Shown here piece by piece: positions 1 through 6,223 of a stretch of DNA of 37,048 nucleotides (position 1 is the stretch's first letter; every line of letters begins with the position of its first letter). The notes under the pieces are model-generated. The model saw only the letters and a list, made by a program, of their open reading frames with translations. It was not told the origin of the DNA and made no database searches. A program made the position numbers and the translations under genes. The DNA comes from Terriglobales bacterium (GTDB taxonomy: Bacteria; Acidobacteriota; Terriglobia; Terriglobales; Acidobacteriaceae), in contig JACPNP010000051.1 of NCBI GenBank assembly GCA_016185365.1, forward strand, positions 1-37,048. Direction: 5' to 3'.

Positions 1-112
1 ACATGACGGCTTGCAGTGGCAACGAAAAGCTGTTTGCGGCATCTTCTGCTGCATGCTGCTTGGCTTCGTCAAAGGTCTGAAATTCTTGAAGATTTACGGT
101 TTCGTGTGTCAT
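1..112 (-). CDS. unidentified protein, N-terminal 37 residues only
   Basis: The first 37 codons are open on the minus strand and run off the left edge of the window. The peptide starts MTHETVNLQEFQTFDEAKQH and looks soluble and helical. A good Shine-Dalgarno sequence (AGGAG, on the minus strand at about 118-122) lies 6 nt before the ATG, which is the main reason to believe the gene. No domain is recognisable in the visible part and its function cannot be said. Confidence 0.6.
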   Translation of the reverse strand, partial: MTHETVNLQEFQTFDEAKQHAAEDAANSFSLPLQAVM

Positions 113-173
113 TTACGTCTCCTAACAGACGCTGCTTGAACCTAACAGCCAATTGATGTTAAAGTTAGAGGAG

Positions 174-310
174 TCGGATTTCCGATTCCCGAGTGAAAAA
201 TCGTCATGGCTCTTAAGCTACCAACCTTTCCGGTTAAGCAGGCTTAAGAGCCTTCGTGTTTAGGCTGACTTTGGCGACGATGGACCGAAGTCAGCTAAAT
301 CTTTTTTCAT
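174..310 (+). ncRNA. possible structured small RNA ending in a terminator
   Basis: Three hairpins follow one another: TCGGA/TCCGA near 175-187; a perfect 11-bp inverted repeat GGCTCTTAAGC (208-218) / GCTTAAGAGCC (242-252) with a nested AACC/GGTT hairpin (223-226/232-235); and GCTGACTT(T)GG (264-274) paired to CC(G)AAGTCAGC (285-295) followed by TAAATCTTTTTTC. The last looks like a rho-independent terminator on the + strand although no + strand protein gene precedes it. It does not match a riboswitch class I know. It could also be a terminator pair or a leader of the minus-strand gene at the left edge. Confidence 0.3.
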
Positions 311-539
311 TTTCGTACTCCGCACGTGTTAAGATACGCGTACTATACATGATTATCTGCGTAATACGCAAGCATTTTATTTGTAATATTTTCAATCACT
401 TGGGCTTTTTTCCACAGGAGGAACTGAATTCCCACGTGATACACCCCAGTCAACTCTAACCGAATTCATAGTCGATTCGTCGTCTATCAATTCCCCTAGG
501 CTGGTGGCCCACCTCTCAAACAAACATTGGAATGGTTTT

Positions 540-627
540 GGTGCCCCACCTTCGCGGAGCTAAGGTGGGGCCGGTCGGGATAAAAGACCCACGCTAGCCC
601 GCCTGCGGCGGTCGAGCGTGGGGCACC
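540..627. repeat. nested palindromic extragenic element
   Basis: Bounded by a perfect 10-bp inverted repeat, GGTGCCCCAC (540-549) and GTGGGGCACC (618-627). Inside are two further hairpins: CCCCACCTT/AAGGTGGGG (544-552/562-570) and CCCACGCT/AGCGTGGG (588-595/615-622). Two inward-facing palindromes within shared ends is the layout of a REPIN or small MITE. No transposase is present. Confidence 0.5.
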
Positions 628-727
628 CTCCGTTTGACGCCGGGGCCAACCGCCGGGAGTTTCACAACGGCATCAGGCCGGCGGGTGAAAGAGATCACGC
701 TCATGCAGTTGGAGTCCTGAGTGTCAG

Positions 728-820
728 GGTTCAGTCGTCCCTACGGGACTGCGCGGGGTTGACGAGCGTTCCCAGCGTTGAAACGCTGGGCTAATGTCAT
801 TCCATCCCTACGGGATGCTC
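728..820. repeat. palindromic repeat, isolated copy of the 20.7-kb family
   Basis: Carries GTCCCTACGGGAC-type and CCCAGCGTTGAAACGCTGGG palindromes followed by CTAATG, then a second TCCCTACGGGA palindrome. The same palindromes, order and CTAATG tail occur three times at 20691-21112, so this is a dispersed family and not a local accident. Confidence 0.6.
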
Positions 821-1034
821 GTGTGCAATGCCATACCACAGCCGGACACCGCATTTTTCTTGCGCAACAATAGTTGGGTGAAAATATTGCCGCGCCTCCG
901 CGGTGAATGCTCTGGATTCTTCCTTCGTGTCCCTCGTGCTGAAAGTTTCCTGCCATGGTTACTGTGAAAACTTTTGCACTCGTGCCTGAGACAAGACCAC
1001 AATTTTCTTGGCGGGGAGATTCATCGGGCGTAGC

Positions 1035-1703
1035 ATGGTGGTGATGTCTTCCCCGGGATCGAGAAGTCGTTGTGCGATCACTCTGATCCTCTTCTTTGTT
1101 TCCCTGAGTAGCGCGGCTTCCGCCGATTCCGTCGCCTTCACCTCCGGATTCATGCAGTGGCCGCTCACCGGCTACACCGGAACGTTCACGAACGCGAACG
1201 GTGATACCGCCGACATCCAGGCGTTCGATGCCTTCGCCTTCATCGCGTTCCCTGACGAGCAGATCCCGGGCCAGACTTATCCGGTCAACCCGATGTTCTG
1301 GGAGTCGATCCTGGAGTTTAACGGCGAACTTTACCACGCGAACGCCGACGGATCCTCCTGCAACTGGAGCTACACGCCGGGCACCGAGCCCGGCACCGTG
1401 ACCGAGCCTTTTGAGTGCGTCGGGCAACTCACGTATTACCGCTGCGTGCAGTTTTGCGACAGTTCGCCCATCGTCTGGGAGATCGATGCCCTCAATCCGC
1501 TGATCGTCACCCTGGACCTGCACGGGACAGTGACGTATGAATTCGGCAACGGCAGCCGCACCACCGACCTCTTTGTCACGTTTACCGATCAGCCTCCGAC
1601 CACAGGCGGGGGAGGGCAGGTGCCCGTTCCCGAACCCGCGACATTCCTGCTGGTCGGCTCCGGCCTGCCGCTGCTGCTCCACCGCCTTCGGTCCCGCCGC
1701 TGA
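1035..1703 (+). CDS. secreted PEP-CTERM sorting domain protein
   Basis: 222 aa if started at the ATG at 1035; the same frame extends upstream to a TTG at 1008, and an ATG at 1044 is also possible. A hydrophobic stretch (CAITLILFFVSLSSAASA) after an Arg/Ser-rich start is a signal peptide. The C-terminus is a classic PEP-CTERM tail: VPEPATF, a hydrophobic segment (LLVGSGLPLLL), then Arg-rich HRLRSRR. Such proteins are exported and processed by an exosortase (EpsH/XrtA type); no exosortase gene is in the window. The middle is a beta-rich region with four cysteines and no domain I recognise. It ends 60 bp before a convergent gene, with a shared hairpin between. Confidence 0.75.
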   Translation: MVVMSSPGSRSRCAITLILFFVSLSSAASADSVAFTSGFMQWPLTGYTGTFTNANGDTADIQAFDAFAFIAFPDEQIPGQTYPVNPMFWESILEFNGELYHANADGSSCNWSYTPGTEPGTVTEPFECVGQLTYYRCVQFCDSSPIVWEIDALNPLIVTLDLHGTVTYEFGNGSRTTDLFVTFTDQPPTTGGGGQVPVPEPATFLLVGSGLPLLLHRLRSRR

Positions 1704-1716
1704 AATCAAAGAAATC

Positions 1717-1738
1717 GGCCCTCCCCGCAGGGAGGGCC
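1717..1738. terminator. bidirectional terminator hairpin
   Basis: GGCCCTCCC (1717-1725) pairs with GGGAGGGCC (1730-1738) around a 4-nt loop. It lies between the convergent ends of the PEP-CTERM gene and the small membrane protein gene. T-runs are weak on both sides. Confidence 0.55.
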
Positions 1739-1763
1739 ATGGGTCTTACTCTTGGGAGACGGG

Positions 1764-2084
1764 TCACGCCGCGGCCGTAAGCTCCGGGACGACTTCCGGA
1801 CGGGCCTCCACCTGCTTCAACTCAGGCTCGAGGTCGCGGGTAAGGTCGGCATAGAAGAAATAGGCGAGTGCGCCCAGCACGGCGCCGGAGACGGCAGCCA
1901 CGGTGAACATCATGCTGAGCGTGAGATAGAACCCTTCCTCTGAGTTCCACTGGATGGCGGGCAGATAGAGCCCGGTGGAGCGGGTCACCGTCATATAGGC
2001 CAGCCCGCCGCAGACGGCCACCACATTGCCGATCACGCCCAGGGCCAGCGCCGCCCAAACGGTGTAACGCAGGTTGTTCTTCAT
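1764..2084 (-). CDS. small two-TM membrane protein, function unknown
   Basis: 106 aa starting MKNNLRYTVWAALALG. This start is chosen because GGAGGAGAC precedes it closely on the minus strand (2091-2099); a longer open frame to 2147 has no such site. Two hydrophobic segments (about residues 8-32 and 58-82) flank a short loop containing LYLPAIQWNSEEGFYL. The C-terminus is charged and Glu/Ala/Pro-rich. It lies 158 bp downstream of another small membrane protein in the same direction and may share its transcript. No family recognised. Confidence 0.6.
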   Translation of the reverse strand: MKNNLRYTVWAALALGVIGNVVAVCGGLAYMTVTRSTGLYLPAIQWNSEEGFYLTLSMMFTVAAVSGAVLGALAYFFYADLTRDLEPELKQVEARPEVVPELTAAA

Positions 2085-2184
2085 CGCCTTGTCTCCTCCG
2101 GGTCCCGGATAGACCACGGTAGAGACAGTCTCCCGCGCCCCGGTCACGCGGCACGGTGACGCGGGTCACAGGGCGATGTGATGT

Positions 2185-2242
2185 TTGTCGCGAGTTTTCG
2201 GTCGTTTGCTTTGTCTGACGACTGACGACTGCTGACTGGCGG
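2185..2242 (-). repeat. short CAGTCGTCAGTCGTCAG-type repeat after a stop codon
   Basis: On the minus strand, directly after the stop codon of the 193-aa membrane protein, runs a string of GTCAGTCGTCAG-like words (about 2213-2240). The same words follow the msrA stop codon at 4371-4399. Confidence 0.5.
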
Positions 2243-2824
2243 CTATTCTTTTCTGAACCACCAGGCCAGCACCACACCGGCCAGCAGCGCGCCGATCCAC
2301 TGGTCGAGCGCCTCGCCCGTGATGTAGGCGGTGGGATAGCCGTACCAGTTCCATTGGCTGACGTCGACCACGAACCACGGCGTCATGCCGAGCAGCGTGG
2401 CGGTGAGGACGCGGCCGCTGAATCCGGTGATGCGTCCGGCCGCGGCCCACACGCCGAAGGCGATGATGGTCCCGGCGAAGACGTCGCCCAGGAACTCCAC
2501 CACCAGCTGGCGCGGCTCCAGTTCCTTGGCGCCGGAGGGGTGATACATGACCATGGCATAGGCGCCGCCTTCGTACTTCCTCTTCCACTCGGCCACGAAC
2601 TTCTCCTGGTCGGCGCCGGACTTCGCCGCCAGCATGCCGTGGGCGGGGAGCATGTACAGGCCGCCTTCGTTCAGGTTGGCCTTGAACGCGGCCAGCACCG
2701 CGTCTTCGTTGGGGGTGGTGCTCAGGCCCATCATGCCGATGGGCAGCGCGACGTGCGCGACCGAGCTCCAGAGGAACATCGCCAGTGCCGCCAGCACGCC
2801 GCCGATCACGATCTTCTTTGCCAT
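2243..2824 (-). CDS. predicted membrane protein, function unknown
   Basis: 193 aa from the ATG at 2824, which has GGAGG about 10 nt upstream; a longer frame to 2866 is less likely. There is an N-terminal membrane segment (about residues 5-30, ending HVALPIG), a soluble middle beginning MMGLSTTPNEDAVLAAFKANL and ending near KELEPRQ, then probably three membrane segments to the C-terminus (GDVFAGTIIAFGVWAAAG, VLTATLLGMTPWFVVDV, WIGALLAGVVLAWWF). I believe similar proteins occur as hypothetical proteins in other bacteria, but no function is known to me. Same direction as the small membrane protein at 1764. Confidence 0.65.
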   Translation of the reverse strand: MAKKIVIGGVLAALAMFLWSSVAHVALPIGMMGLSTTPNEDAVLAAFKANLNEGGLYMLPAHGMLAAKSGADQEKFVAEWKRKYEGGAYAMVMYHPSGAKELEPRQLVVEFLGDVFAGTIIAFGVWAAAGRITGFSGRVLTATLLGMTPWFVVDVSQWNWYGYPTAYITGEALDQWIGALLAGVVLAWWFRKE

Positions 2825-2884
2825 GGGGTTTCGCCTCCGTGTGATTTGCGGGAAGCATTGGAACACAAGATAGAGATAGCGGGC

Positions 2885-2916
2885 AAAGTAAAAGGGCGAC
2901 CGTTTCCGGTCGCCCT
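2885..2916 (-). terminator. rho-independent terminator of the cold-shock gene
   Basis: A 9-bp stem, AGGGCGACC (2893-2901) with GGTCGCCCT (2908-2916), and on the minus strand a TTTTACTTT tract after it. It lies 21 bp past the cold-shock gene stop codon. Confidence 0.8.
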
Positions 2917-2937
2917 GATCTTGAACGCTGGGTCGCT

Positions 2938-3138
2938 TTACAGCGGCTGTACGTTCTCGGCCTGCCAGCCCTTCGGGCCTTTGACCACGCTGAACTGCAC
3001 CTGTTGACCTTCCTGCAAGCTGCGGAAGCCATTGGCTTGGATGGCGGAGAAATGTACGAATACATCCTCGCCGTTCTGACGGCTGATAAAGCCGAAACCC
3101 TTGGCGTCGTTAAACCATTTTACGGTACCAGTTTCCAT
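2938..3138 (-). CDS. cold-shock domain protein, CspA family
   Basis: 66 aa, the normal length of a single-domain cold-shock protein. RNP1-like KGFGFI (residues 13-18) and RNP2-like VFVHFS (26-31) are intact, after the typical start [13 protein letters not shown]. These proteins bind single-stranded RNA and DNA and act as RNA chaperones in the cytoplasm. The gene stands alone: a strong terminator follows it and more than 300 bp without a gene precede it, which leaves room for the long structured leader typical of the family. Confidence 0.93.
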   Translation of the reverse strand: METGTVKWFNDAKGFGFISRQNGEDVFVHFSAIQANGFRSLQEGQQVQFSVVKGPKGWQAENVQPL

Positions 3139-3461
3139 GTTACGTGTGACTCTTTTCTTGTGGATTTACGCAGGAAAAACAGGATACAGCAGAGGCAGGA
3201 CCAGTCTTTACAGGCAAGAACCGCTCACAACCTATTCATCCAAACGCAACTAAAGAGTAGCACGGATGCGCCAAAACAGCCACAAAATTCGCTGGGATGT
3301 GACGGAAGTCAGGTGAGGCATTGGAAATCGGGTACTCGGGTAATCGGGAAATTGAAAAATCAAGGCAAAGGACTTAAGCCCATAGCCCATAGCCCATAGC
3401 CCAGAGCCCAGAGCCAAATGCCAAATGCTCAAGACCTAAAGCTCAAGTTTCACTTGGCCCA
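3139..3461. other. noncoding interval: cold-shock leader and low-complexity repeat
   Basis: The part next to the cold-shock gene (3139-3260) probably holds its promoter and 5' leader; no clear promoter could be fixed. From about 3376 to 3450 the text is a degenerate tandem repeat of CCCATAG/CCCAGAG/CCAAATG words, then AAGACCTAAAGCTCAAG. Related wording (AAGGCAAGACCTAAA, AGCTTTGAGCC) recurs beside tRNA-Leu at 5985-6158. Confidence 0.5.
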
Positions 3462-3818
3462 CTAGTCGCGTCTTTCCTTCTCTTCCTTCATCAGCCAGCG
3501 GATCGCCATGTTCAGCAACGCCAGCAGCAGCGCGCCCCAGAACGCGGACCAGAAGCCGGCGATATAGAATCCGGGCAGGAACCAGGCCACCAGCTGCAGC
3601 ATCAGGGCGTTGACGACCAGCAGGAACAGCCCGAACGTGACGATGGTGAGCGGGAAGGTAAGGACTTTCAAGACCAGCCCCACGGTGCCGTTCACGAATC
3701 CGATGACCACCGCCGCGATCAGCGCCACCACCAGGTTGGCGACACGGAACCCGGGCACGAACTGTGCCACCGCCAGGATCGCGAGCGCGCTCAGGACCCA
3801 ATGCACCAGCCATTTCAT
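3462..3818 (-). CDS. phage-holin-family 4-TM membrane protein
   Basis: 118 aa with four evenly spaced membrane segments, about residues 4-22, 28-50, 53-77 and 86-108, and a charged C-terminal tail (KEEKERRD). The patterns MKWLVHWVLSALAILAVAQFVPGF, GFVNGTVGLVLKVLTFPLTIVTFGLFLLVVNALML and FWSAFWGALLLALLNM fit the PF04020 family, often annotated as phage holin family protein. It is a common chromosomal membrane protein of unknown role and there is no phage context here. The ATG at 3818 has no Shine-Dalgarno; TAGAAT lies exactly 6 nt upstream. Confidence 0.8.
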   Translation of the reverse strand: MKWLVHWVLSALAILAVAQFVPGFRVANLVVALIAAVVIGFVNGTVGLVLKVLTFPLTIVTFGLFLLVVNALMLQLVAWFLPGFYIAGFWSAFWGALLLALLNMAIRWLMKEEKERRD

Positions 3819-3824
3819 AGGGCG

Positions 3825-3830
3825 ATTCTA
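3825..3830 (-). promoter_or_regulatory. -10-like TAGAAT, 6 nt before the start codon
   Basis: On the minus strand TAGAAT is followed by 6 nt and then the ATG of the 4-TM protein. Transcription from it would start at or next to the A of the ATG, giving a leaderless mRNA. No convincing -35 is seen. The same arrangement occurs at 26750-26755 and 28207-28212. Confidence 0.4.
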
Positions 3831-3890
3831 GCGCAATCTGCAACCAAAAAGGGCCTGCGGTATCCAATCAAGTGGAGGTAATCTGTACCT

Positions 3891-4373
3891 ATGGCGATCG
3901 AGAAAGCAACATTCGGCGCGGGGTGCTTTTGGGGCGTGGAAGCCGCGTTCCGTCGCGTCCCCGGGGTGGTGGCGACGGCGGTGGGCTACGCGGGGGGCAC
4001 GACCCGCAACCCCAGCTACCAACAGGTCTGCAGCGACGAGACCGGACATGCTGAGGTCGTGGAGGTGCAGTACGACCCGTCCCGGGTCCGCTACCTGGAC
4101 CTGCTGCAAGTCTTCTGGGAGAACCACGATCCCACGCAATGGAACCGCCAGGGACCCGACATTGGCACCCAGTATCGCTCGGTGATATTTTTTCACTCCG
4201 AGGAACAGCATGCCCAGGCGATCCAGTCTAAGAACACGCTCGAAGAGACTGGCAGGTTCCAACGACCGATCGTGACCACCCTCGAACCGGTGCAGACGTT
4301 CTATCGCGCCGAGGAGTATCACCAACAGTATCTGGAGAAGCGCGGCCTGGCGACCTGCCATGTAAGGCAGTAG
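3891..4373 (+). CDS. msrA: peptide-methionine (S)-S-oxide reductase MsrA
   Basis: 160 aa. It reduces methionine-S-sulfoxide in proteins and free methionine, with thioredoxin as usual electron donor. The catalytic GCFWG motif is at residues 11-15 (nucleophile Cys12), followed by VGYAGG (31-36), [12 protein letters not shown] (52-63), [23 protein letters not shown] (about 75-97) and YHQQYLEK near the end, all hallmarks of the family. Cys47 and Cys156 are candidate resolving cysteines. Start fixed by GGAGG about 12 nt upstream. It is divergent from the 4-TM gene. Confidence 0.96.
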   Translation: MAIEKATFGAGCFWGVEAAFRRVPGVVATAVGYAGGTTRNPSYQQVCSDETGHAEVVEVQYDPSRVRYLDLLQVFWENHDPTQWNRQGPDIGTQYRSVIFFHSEEQHAQAIQSKNTLEETGRFQRPIVTTLEPVQTFYRAEEYHQQYLEKRGLATCHVRQ

Positions 4374-4534
4374 TCAGTCGTCAGTAGTCAGTCGTCAGGA
4401 AGATCAAAATCAAAGTCAAAAACAAGAGCCTAGGGGAAAACCTAGAGCAAAACCAAGAGCAAAAACCAAGAGCAAAAACCAAGAGCAAAAACCAAGAGCA
4501 AAAACCAAGAACAATAATCAGGAACAAAAATCAA
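4371..4534. repeat. 13-bp tandem repeat array after msrA
   Basis: Begins at the msrA stop codon with TAGTCAGTCGTCAG repeated twice (4371-4399). It then becomes a purine-rich array whose best part, 4445-4512, holds about five copies of AGCAAAAACCAAG (13 bp, the first one base shorter), with degenerate copies on both sides. The array stops at the stem of the next terminator. Confidence 0.7.
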
Positions 4535-4560
4535 GAGCGGCGACCGGATGGTCGCCGCTC
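4535..4560 (-). terminator. rho-independent terminator of the TonB_C gene
   Basis: An 11-bp stem, GAGCGGCGACC (4535-4545) with GGTCGCCGCTC (4550-4560), and GGAT loop. On the minus strand it is followed by TTGATTTTTGTT. Confidence 0.8.
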
Positions 4561-4598
4561 CTGCACTCTCAGGGGAGTGACTGCCTGGAACTTGCTGC

Positions 4599-4910
4599 TT
4601 ACTGGTCGAGGTTGAAGTTGACGGTGATGGTCTCAACCGTCTCGGTCGAGGCCGGCTCGAACTGCCACTTCATCGCCGACTTCTGGGCCGACTCGGCAAG
4701 CAGAGGATGTCCGCCCAGGACCTTCAGCTCTTTGATCTTGCCCGTCGGCAGGACCACAGCTTCCAACTTCACCGCGCCGGAAACGCGCATTTCGCGCGCT
4801 AACCGCGGGTATTCGGTCTTGGAGACCACCAGCACCTTGCGCGGACTGCCGGCAAAGGCGCTGCCCAGCATTATGAGTCCCATCAGGATCGAGATCGTTA
4901 CTTTCTTCAC
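4599..4910 (-). CDS. secreted stand-alone TonB C-terminal domain protein
   Basis: 103 aa, GTG start with GGAG about 11 nt upstream. A signal peptide (ISILMGLIMLGSAFA, about residues 6-20) leads into a TonB_C-type fold: YPRLAREMRVSGAVKLEAVVLPTG, then KELKVLGGHPLLAESAQKSAMKWQFEPA. A true TonB would have a membrane anchor and a long Pro-rich spacer; both are missing. It is probably a periplasmic protein using the fold for binding, as is common in Acidobacteriota. Which partner it binds cannot be said. Confidence 0.8.
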   Translation of the reverse strand: MKKVTISILMGLIMLGSAFAGSPRKVLVVSKTEYPRLAREMRVSGAVKLEAVVLPTGKIKELKVLGGHPLLAESAQKSAMKWQFEPASTETVETITVNFNLDQ

Positions 4911-5034
4911 GTGTGTTGCTCCGTTCTTTCGAATGTGACTACGAGTTCAAGCATAGTGCCATTCGAGCAAACGCGCACGTTACGGAGGTAATGAAAGAAC
5001 CAACAGGGGCAAGCCGCGATTTCCGCTTTGCGAA

Positions 5035-5232
5035 ATGCGGGTCCCGGGCGATACTGAGCCAGTGCGTGATGTGATCAAACCCGGGGAATCACCTGCCACT
5101 GCAAGCGAGGAACAAGCCGCGCCGGACCTCTCCGCCTATTGTCCGACGTGCGGTACGCGGTTGAAGGACAGCCGCTGCAAGATGAAGTGTCCCACCTGCG
5201 GATTCTTCCTGAGCTGCTCGGATTTCTACTGA
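5035..5232 (+). CDS. small zinc-ribbon protein, function unknown
   Basis: 65 aa. An acidic, Pro/Glu-rich N-terminus precedes two CPTCG knuckles (residues about 36-40 and 52-56), a four-cysteine zinc ribbon, with further cysteines in SRCK and at the end (FFLSCSDFY). The ending KCPTCGFFLSCSDFY looks like a conserved signature of small proteins I associate with Acidobacteriota, but I know no function. The start is uncertain: no Shine-Dalgarno precedes the ATG, and in-frame GTG codons at 5062 and 5071 would shorten only the acidic tail. Confidence 0.6.
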   Translation: MRVPGDTEPVRDVIKPGESPATASEEQAAPDLSAYCPTCGTRLKDSRCKMKCPTCGFFLSCSDFY

Positions 5233-5364
5233 AAAGCTGCTGTCGGCTATCGGCCATTGGCTTTCGGACAAGACCCTGGATCCTTTGCGTGAGCCGAAAG
5301 CAGGCTCTCTCCTCATCATTTATGATGAGAGTTTCCACAATAACCAGCGAAGGAGTCTGATCCC

Positions 5365-5787
5365 ATGCAACGCAAAGGAAGCGCCGTCTGGAACGGCGGA
5401 CTGAAAGACGGGAAGGGCACGGTCTCGACCGAGAGCGGCGTGCTCAAAGAGACGCAATACAGCTTCAGCACGCGCTTTGAGAACGGCGTGGGCACCAATC
5501 CCGAGGAGCTTTTGGCCGCGGCGCACGCGGGATGCTTCAGCATGGCGCTGAGCGGACAGCTGGGCGGAGCGAACCTGAAGGCGGACAGCATCCGCACCAC
5601 CGCGACCGTCACCCTGGAAAAGACCGACGCCGGGTTCACCATCACCAAGGTGCATCTGGATGTGAAGGCCAAGATCCCCGGCGCGGATCAGGCCGCGTTC
5701 GAGACGGCGGCGAGCAACGCCAAGGCGGGATGCCCGGTGTCGCGCCTGTTCAAGGCGGAGATCACGATGAGCGCCAGTTTGGAGTAG
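5365..5787 (+). CDS. OsmC/Ohr-family peroxiredoxin
   Basis: 140 aa, usual length of OsmC. It reduces organic hydroperoxides with a pair of cysteines in a dimer. Both are present: Cys57 in [12 protein letters not shown] and Cys123 in AGCPVSRLF, with Arg37 and Glu48 (NPEELL) at the places where the family has its conserved Arg and Glu. The N-terminal [14 protein letters not shown] and C-terminal ITMSASLE are typical of OsmC rather than Ohr. Start fixed by AAGGAG about 10 nt before the ATG. It stands alone, with the tRNA-Leu promoter directly after it. Confidence 0.93.
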   Translation: MQRKGSAVWNGGLKDGKGTVSTESGVLKETQYSFSTRFENGVGTNPEELLAAAHAGCFSMALSGQLGGANLKADSIRTTATVTLEKTDAGFTITKVHLDVKAKIPGADQAAFETAASNAKAGCPVSRLFKAEITMSASLE

Positions 5788-5794
5788 CGCGGGT

Positions 5795-5823
5795 TTGACA
5801 GCGGCAGCGGGGCTTCTTACACT
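5795..5823 (+). promoter_or_regulatory. promoter of tRNA-Leu
   Basis: A perfect -35 TTGACA (5795-5800), 17-bp spacer, and -10 TACACT (5818-5823). The tRNA starts 56 nt further on. It is the closest match to a sigma-70-type consensus seen in the window. Confidence 0.8.
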
Positions 5824-5879
5824 AGAGAAGTAGTCCCTGCCGCTGCGGCGAGCGCCTCCGCTTGCCGCGACCAAAGAGT

Positions 5880-5966
5880 GCCGAAGTGGCGGAATTGGCA
5901 GACGCGCATGGTTCAGGTCCATGTACTCGCAAGGGTGTGGGGGTTCGAGTCCCTTCTTCGGCACCA
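5880..5966 (+). tRNA. tRNA-Leu, anticodon CAG
   Basis: 87 nt including an encoded CCA (5964-5966). Acceptor GCCGAAG (5880-5886) pairs with CTTCGGC (5956-5962). The anticodon stem CATGG/CCATG encloses the loop TTCAGGT, giving anticodon CAG for codon CUG. There is a long variable arm as in class II tRNAs, and the T arm is GGGGG-TTCGAGT-CCCTT. A piece of the 3' end is repeated about 135 bp downstream. Confidence 0.96.
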
Positions 5967-6158
5967 AAACACCAGCCGTGAGCAATTAGCTTTGAGCCAA
6001 GGCAAGACCTAAAACGGCTCGGCTTTGCCTCGCTCGGGATTTCGGCTGGCGGCTCCGACGCCGCCAAGACGCCTCAAGTTCGAGTCCCTTCTTCGGCTCC
6101 AAATCATCAGCCGTTAGCCATAAGCTTTGAGCCTTGAGCCAAGGCAAGACCTAAACGG
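5943..6158 (+). repeat. direct repeat copying the tRNA-Leu 3' end
   Basis: Copy A (5943-6017) starts inside the T arm of tRNA-Leu and runs to CTAAAACGG. Copy B (6078-6158) begins with the same 21 nt, differs at the CCA (ctcc for cacc), and continues with the same AGCCGT, AGCTTTGAGCC, AAGGCAAGACCTAAA and CGG words. Between them is a GC-rich hairpin-forming segment. tRNA 3' ends are usual integration sites, but no integrase is present. Confidence 0.7.
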
Positions 6159-6206
6159 TAACGCTTCTCATGCGGACATTTTGAGGCTCGCGCCAGGGCC
6201 ACGATA

Positions 6207-6212
6207 TATAAT
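6207..6212 (+). promoter_or_regulatory. consensus -10 TATAAT close to the kinase start
   Basis: TATAAT ends 11 nt before the ATG at 6224, and no Shine-Dalgarno lies between. TTGAGG at 6181-6186 is a poorly spaced -35 candidate (20 bp). The transcript would have a leader of only a few nucleotides. Confidence 0.4.
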
Positions 6213-6223
6213 CGCGGCCACTC

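Larger units (their letters stand above)
113..1034. other. long noncoding, repeat-rich interval
   Basis: More than 900 bp without a convincing gene. From 280 to 480 it is clearly more AT-rich than its surroundings. It contains a hairpin series ending in a T-rich tract (174-310), a nested palindromic element (540-627), an inverted repeat of CCGCCGG/CCGGCGG (650-656 and 678-684) nested with TTTCAC/GTGAAA arms, and one copy of the CCCAGCG-stem repeat that recurs at 20.7-21.1 kb (728-820). Around 880-950 the text is low-complexity and repeat-like, of a type often found between genes. The open frame at 256-459 has no ribosome binding site and no recognisable composition, so it is not called. Confidence 0.6.

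Noticed and set aside
256..459. 67-codon open frame in the AT-rich gap
   Set aside because: No Shine-Dalgarno, it starts at the terminator-like stem, no recognisable composition or homology.
741..1709. 322-codon minus-strand open frame opposite the PEP-CTERM gene
   Set aside because: Low-complexity Arg/Gly-rich product; the + strand frame has a signal peptide and PEP-CTERM tail.
3462..3818. Prophage remnant suggested by the holin-family name
   Set aside because: The PF04020 family is a common chromosomal membrane protein; no other phage gene is near.
4445..4512. Possible CRISPR or origin iterons
   Set aside because: 13-bp units are directly adjacent with no spacers, and there is no dnaA, rep gene or DnaA-box cluster nearby.
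5320..5985. Minus-strand open frame of 221 codons
   Set aside because: It begins in the tRNA-Leu antisense and runs through the antisense of the OsmC gene; no homology and no ribosome site.
5822..6067. Minus-strand open frame of 81 codons with EGTRTPTPLRVHGPEPC
   Set aside because: This is the well-known false protein made by translating the antisense strand of tRNA-Leu; the tRNA is certain.
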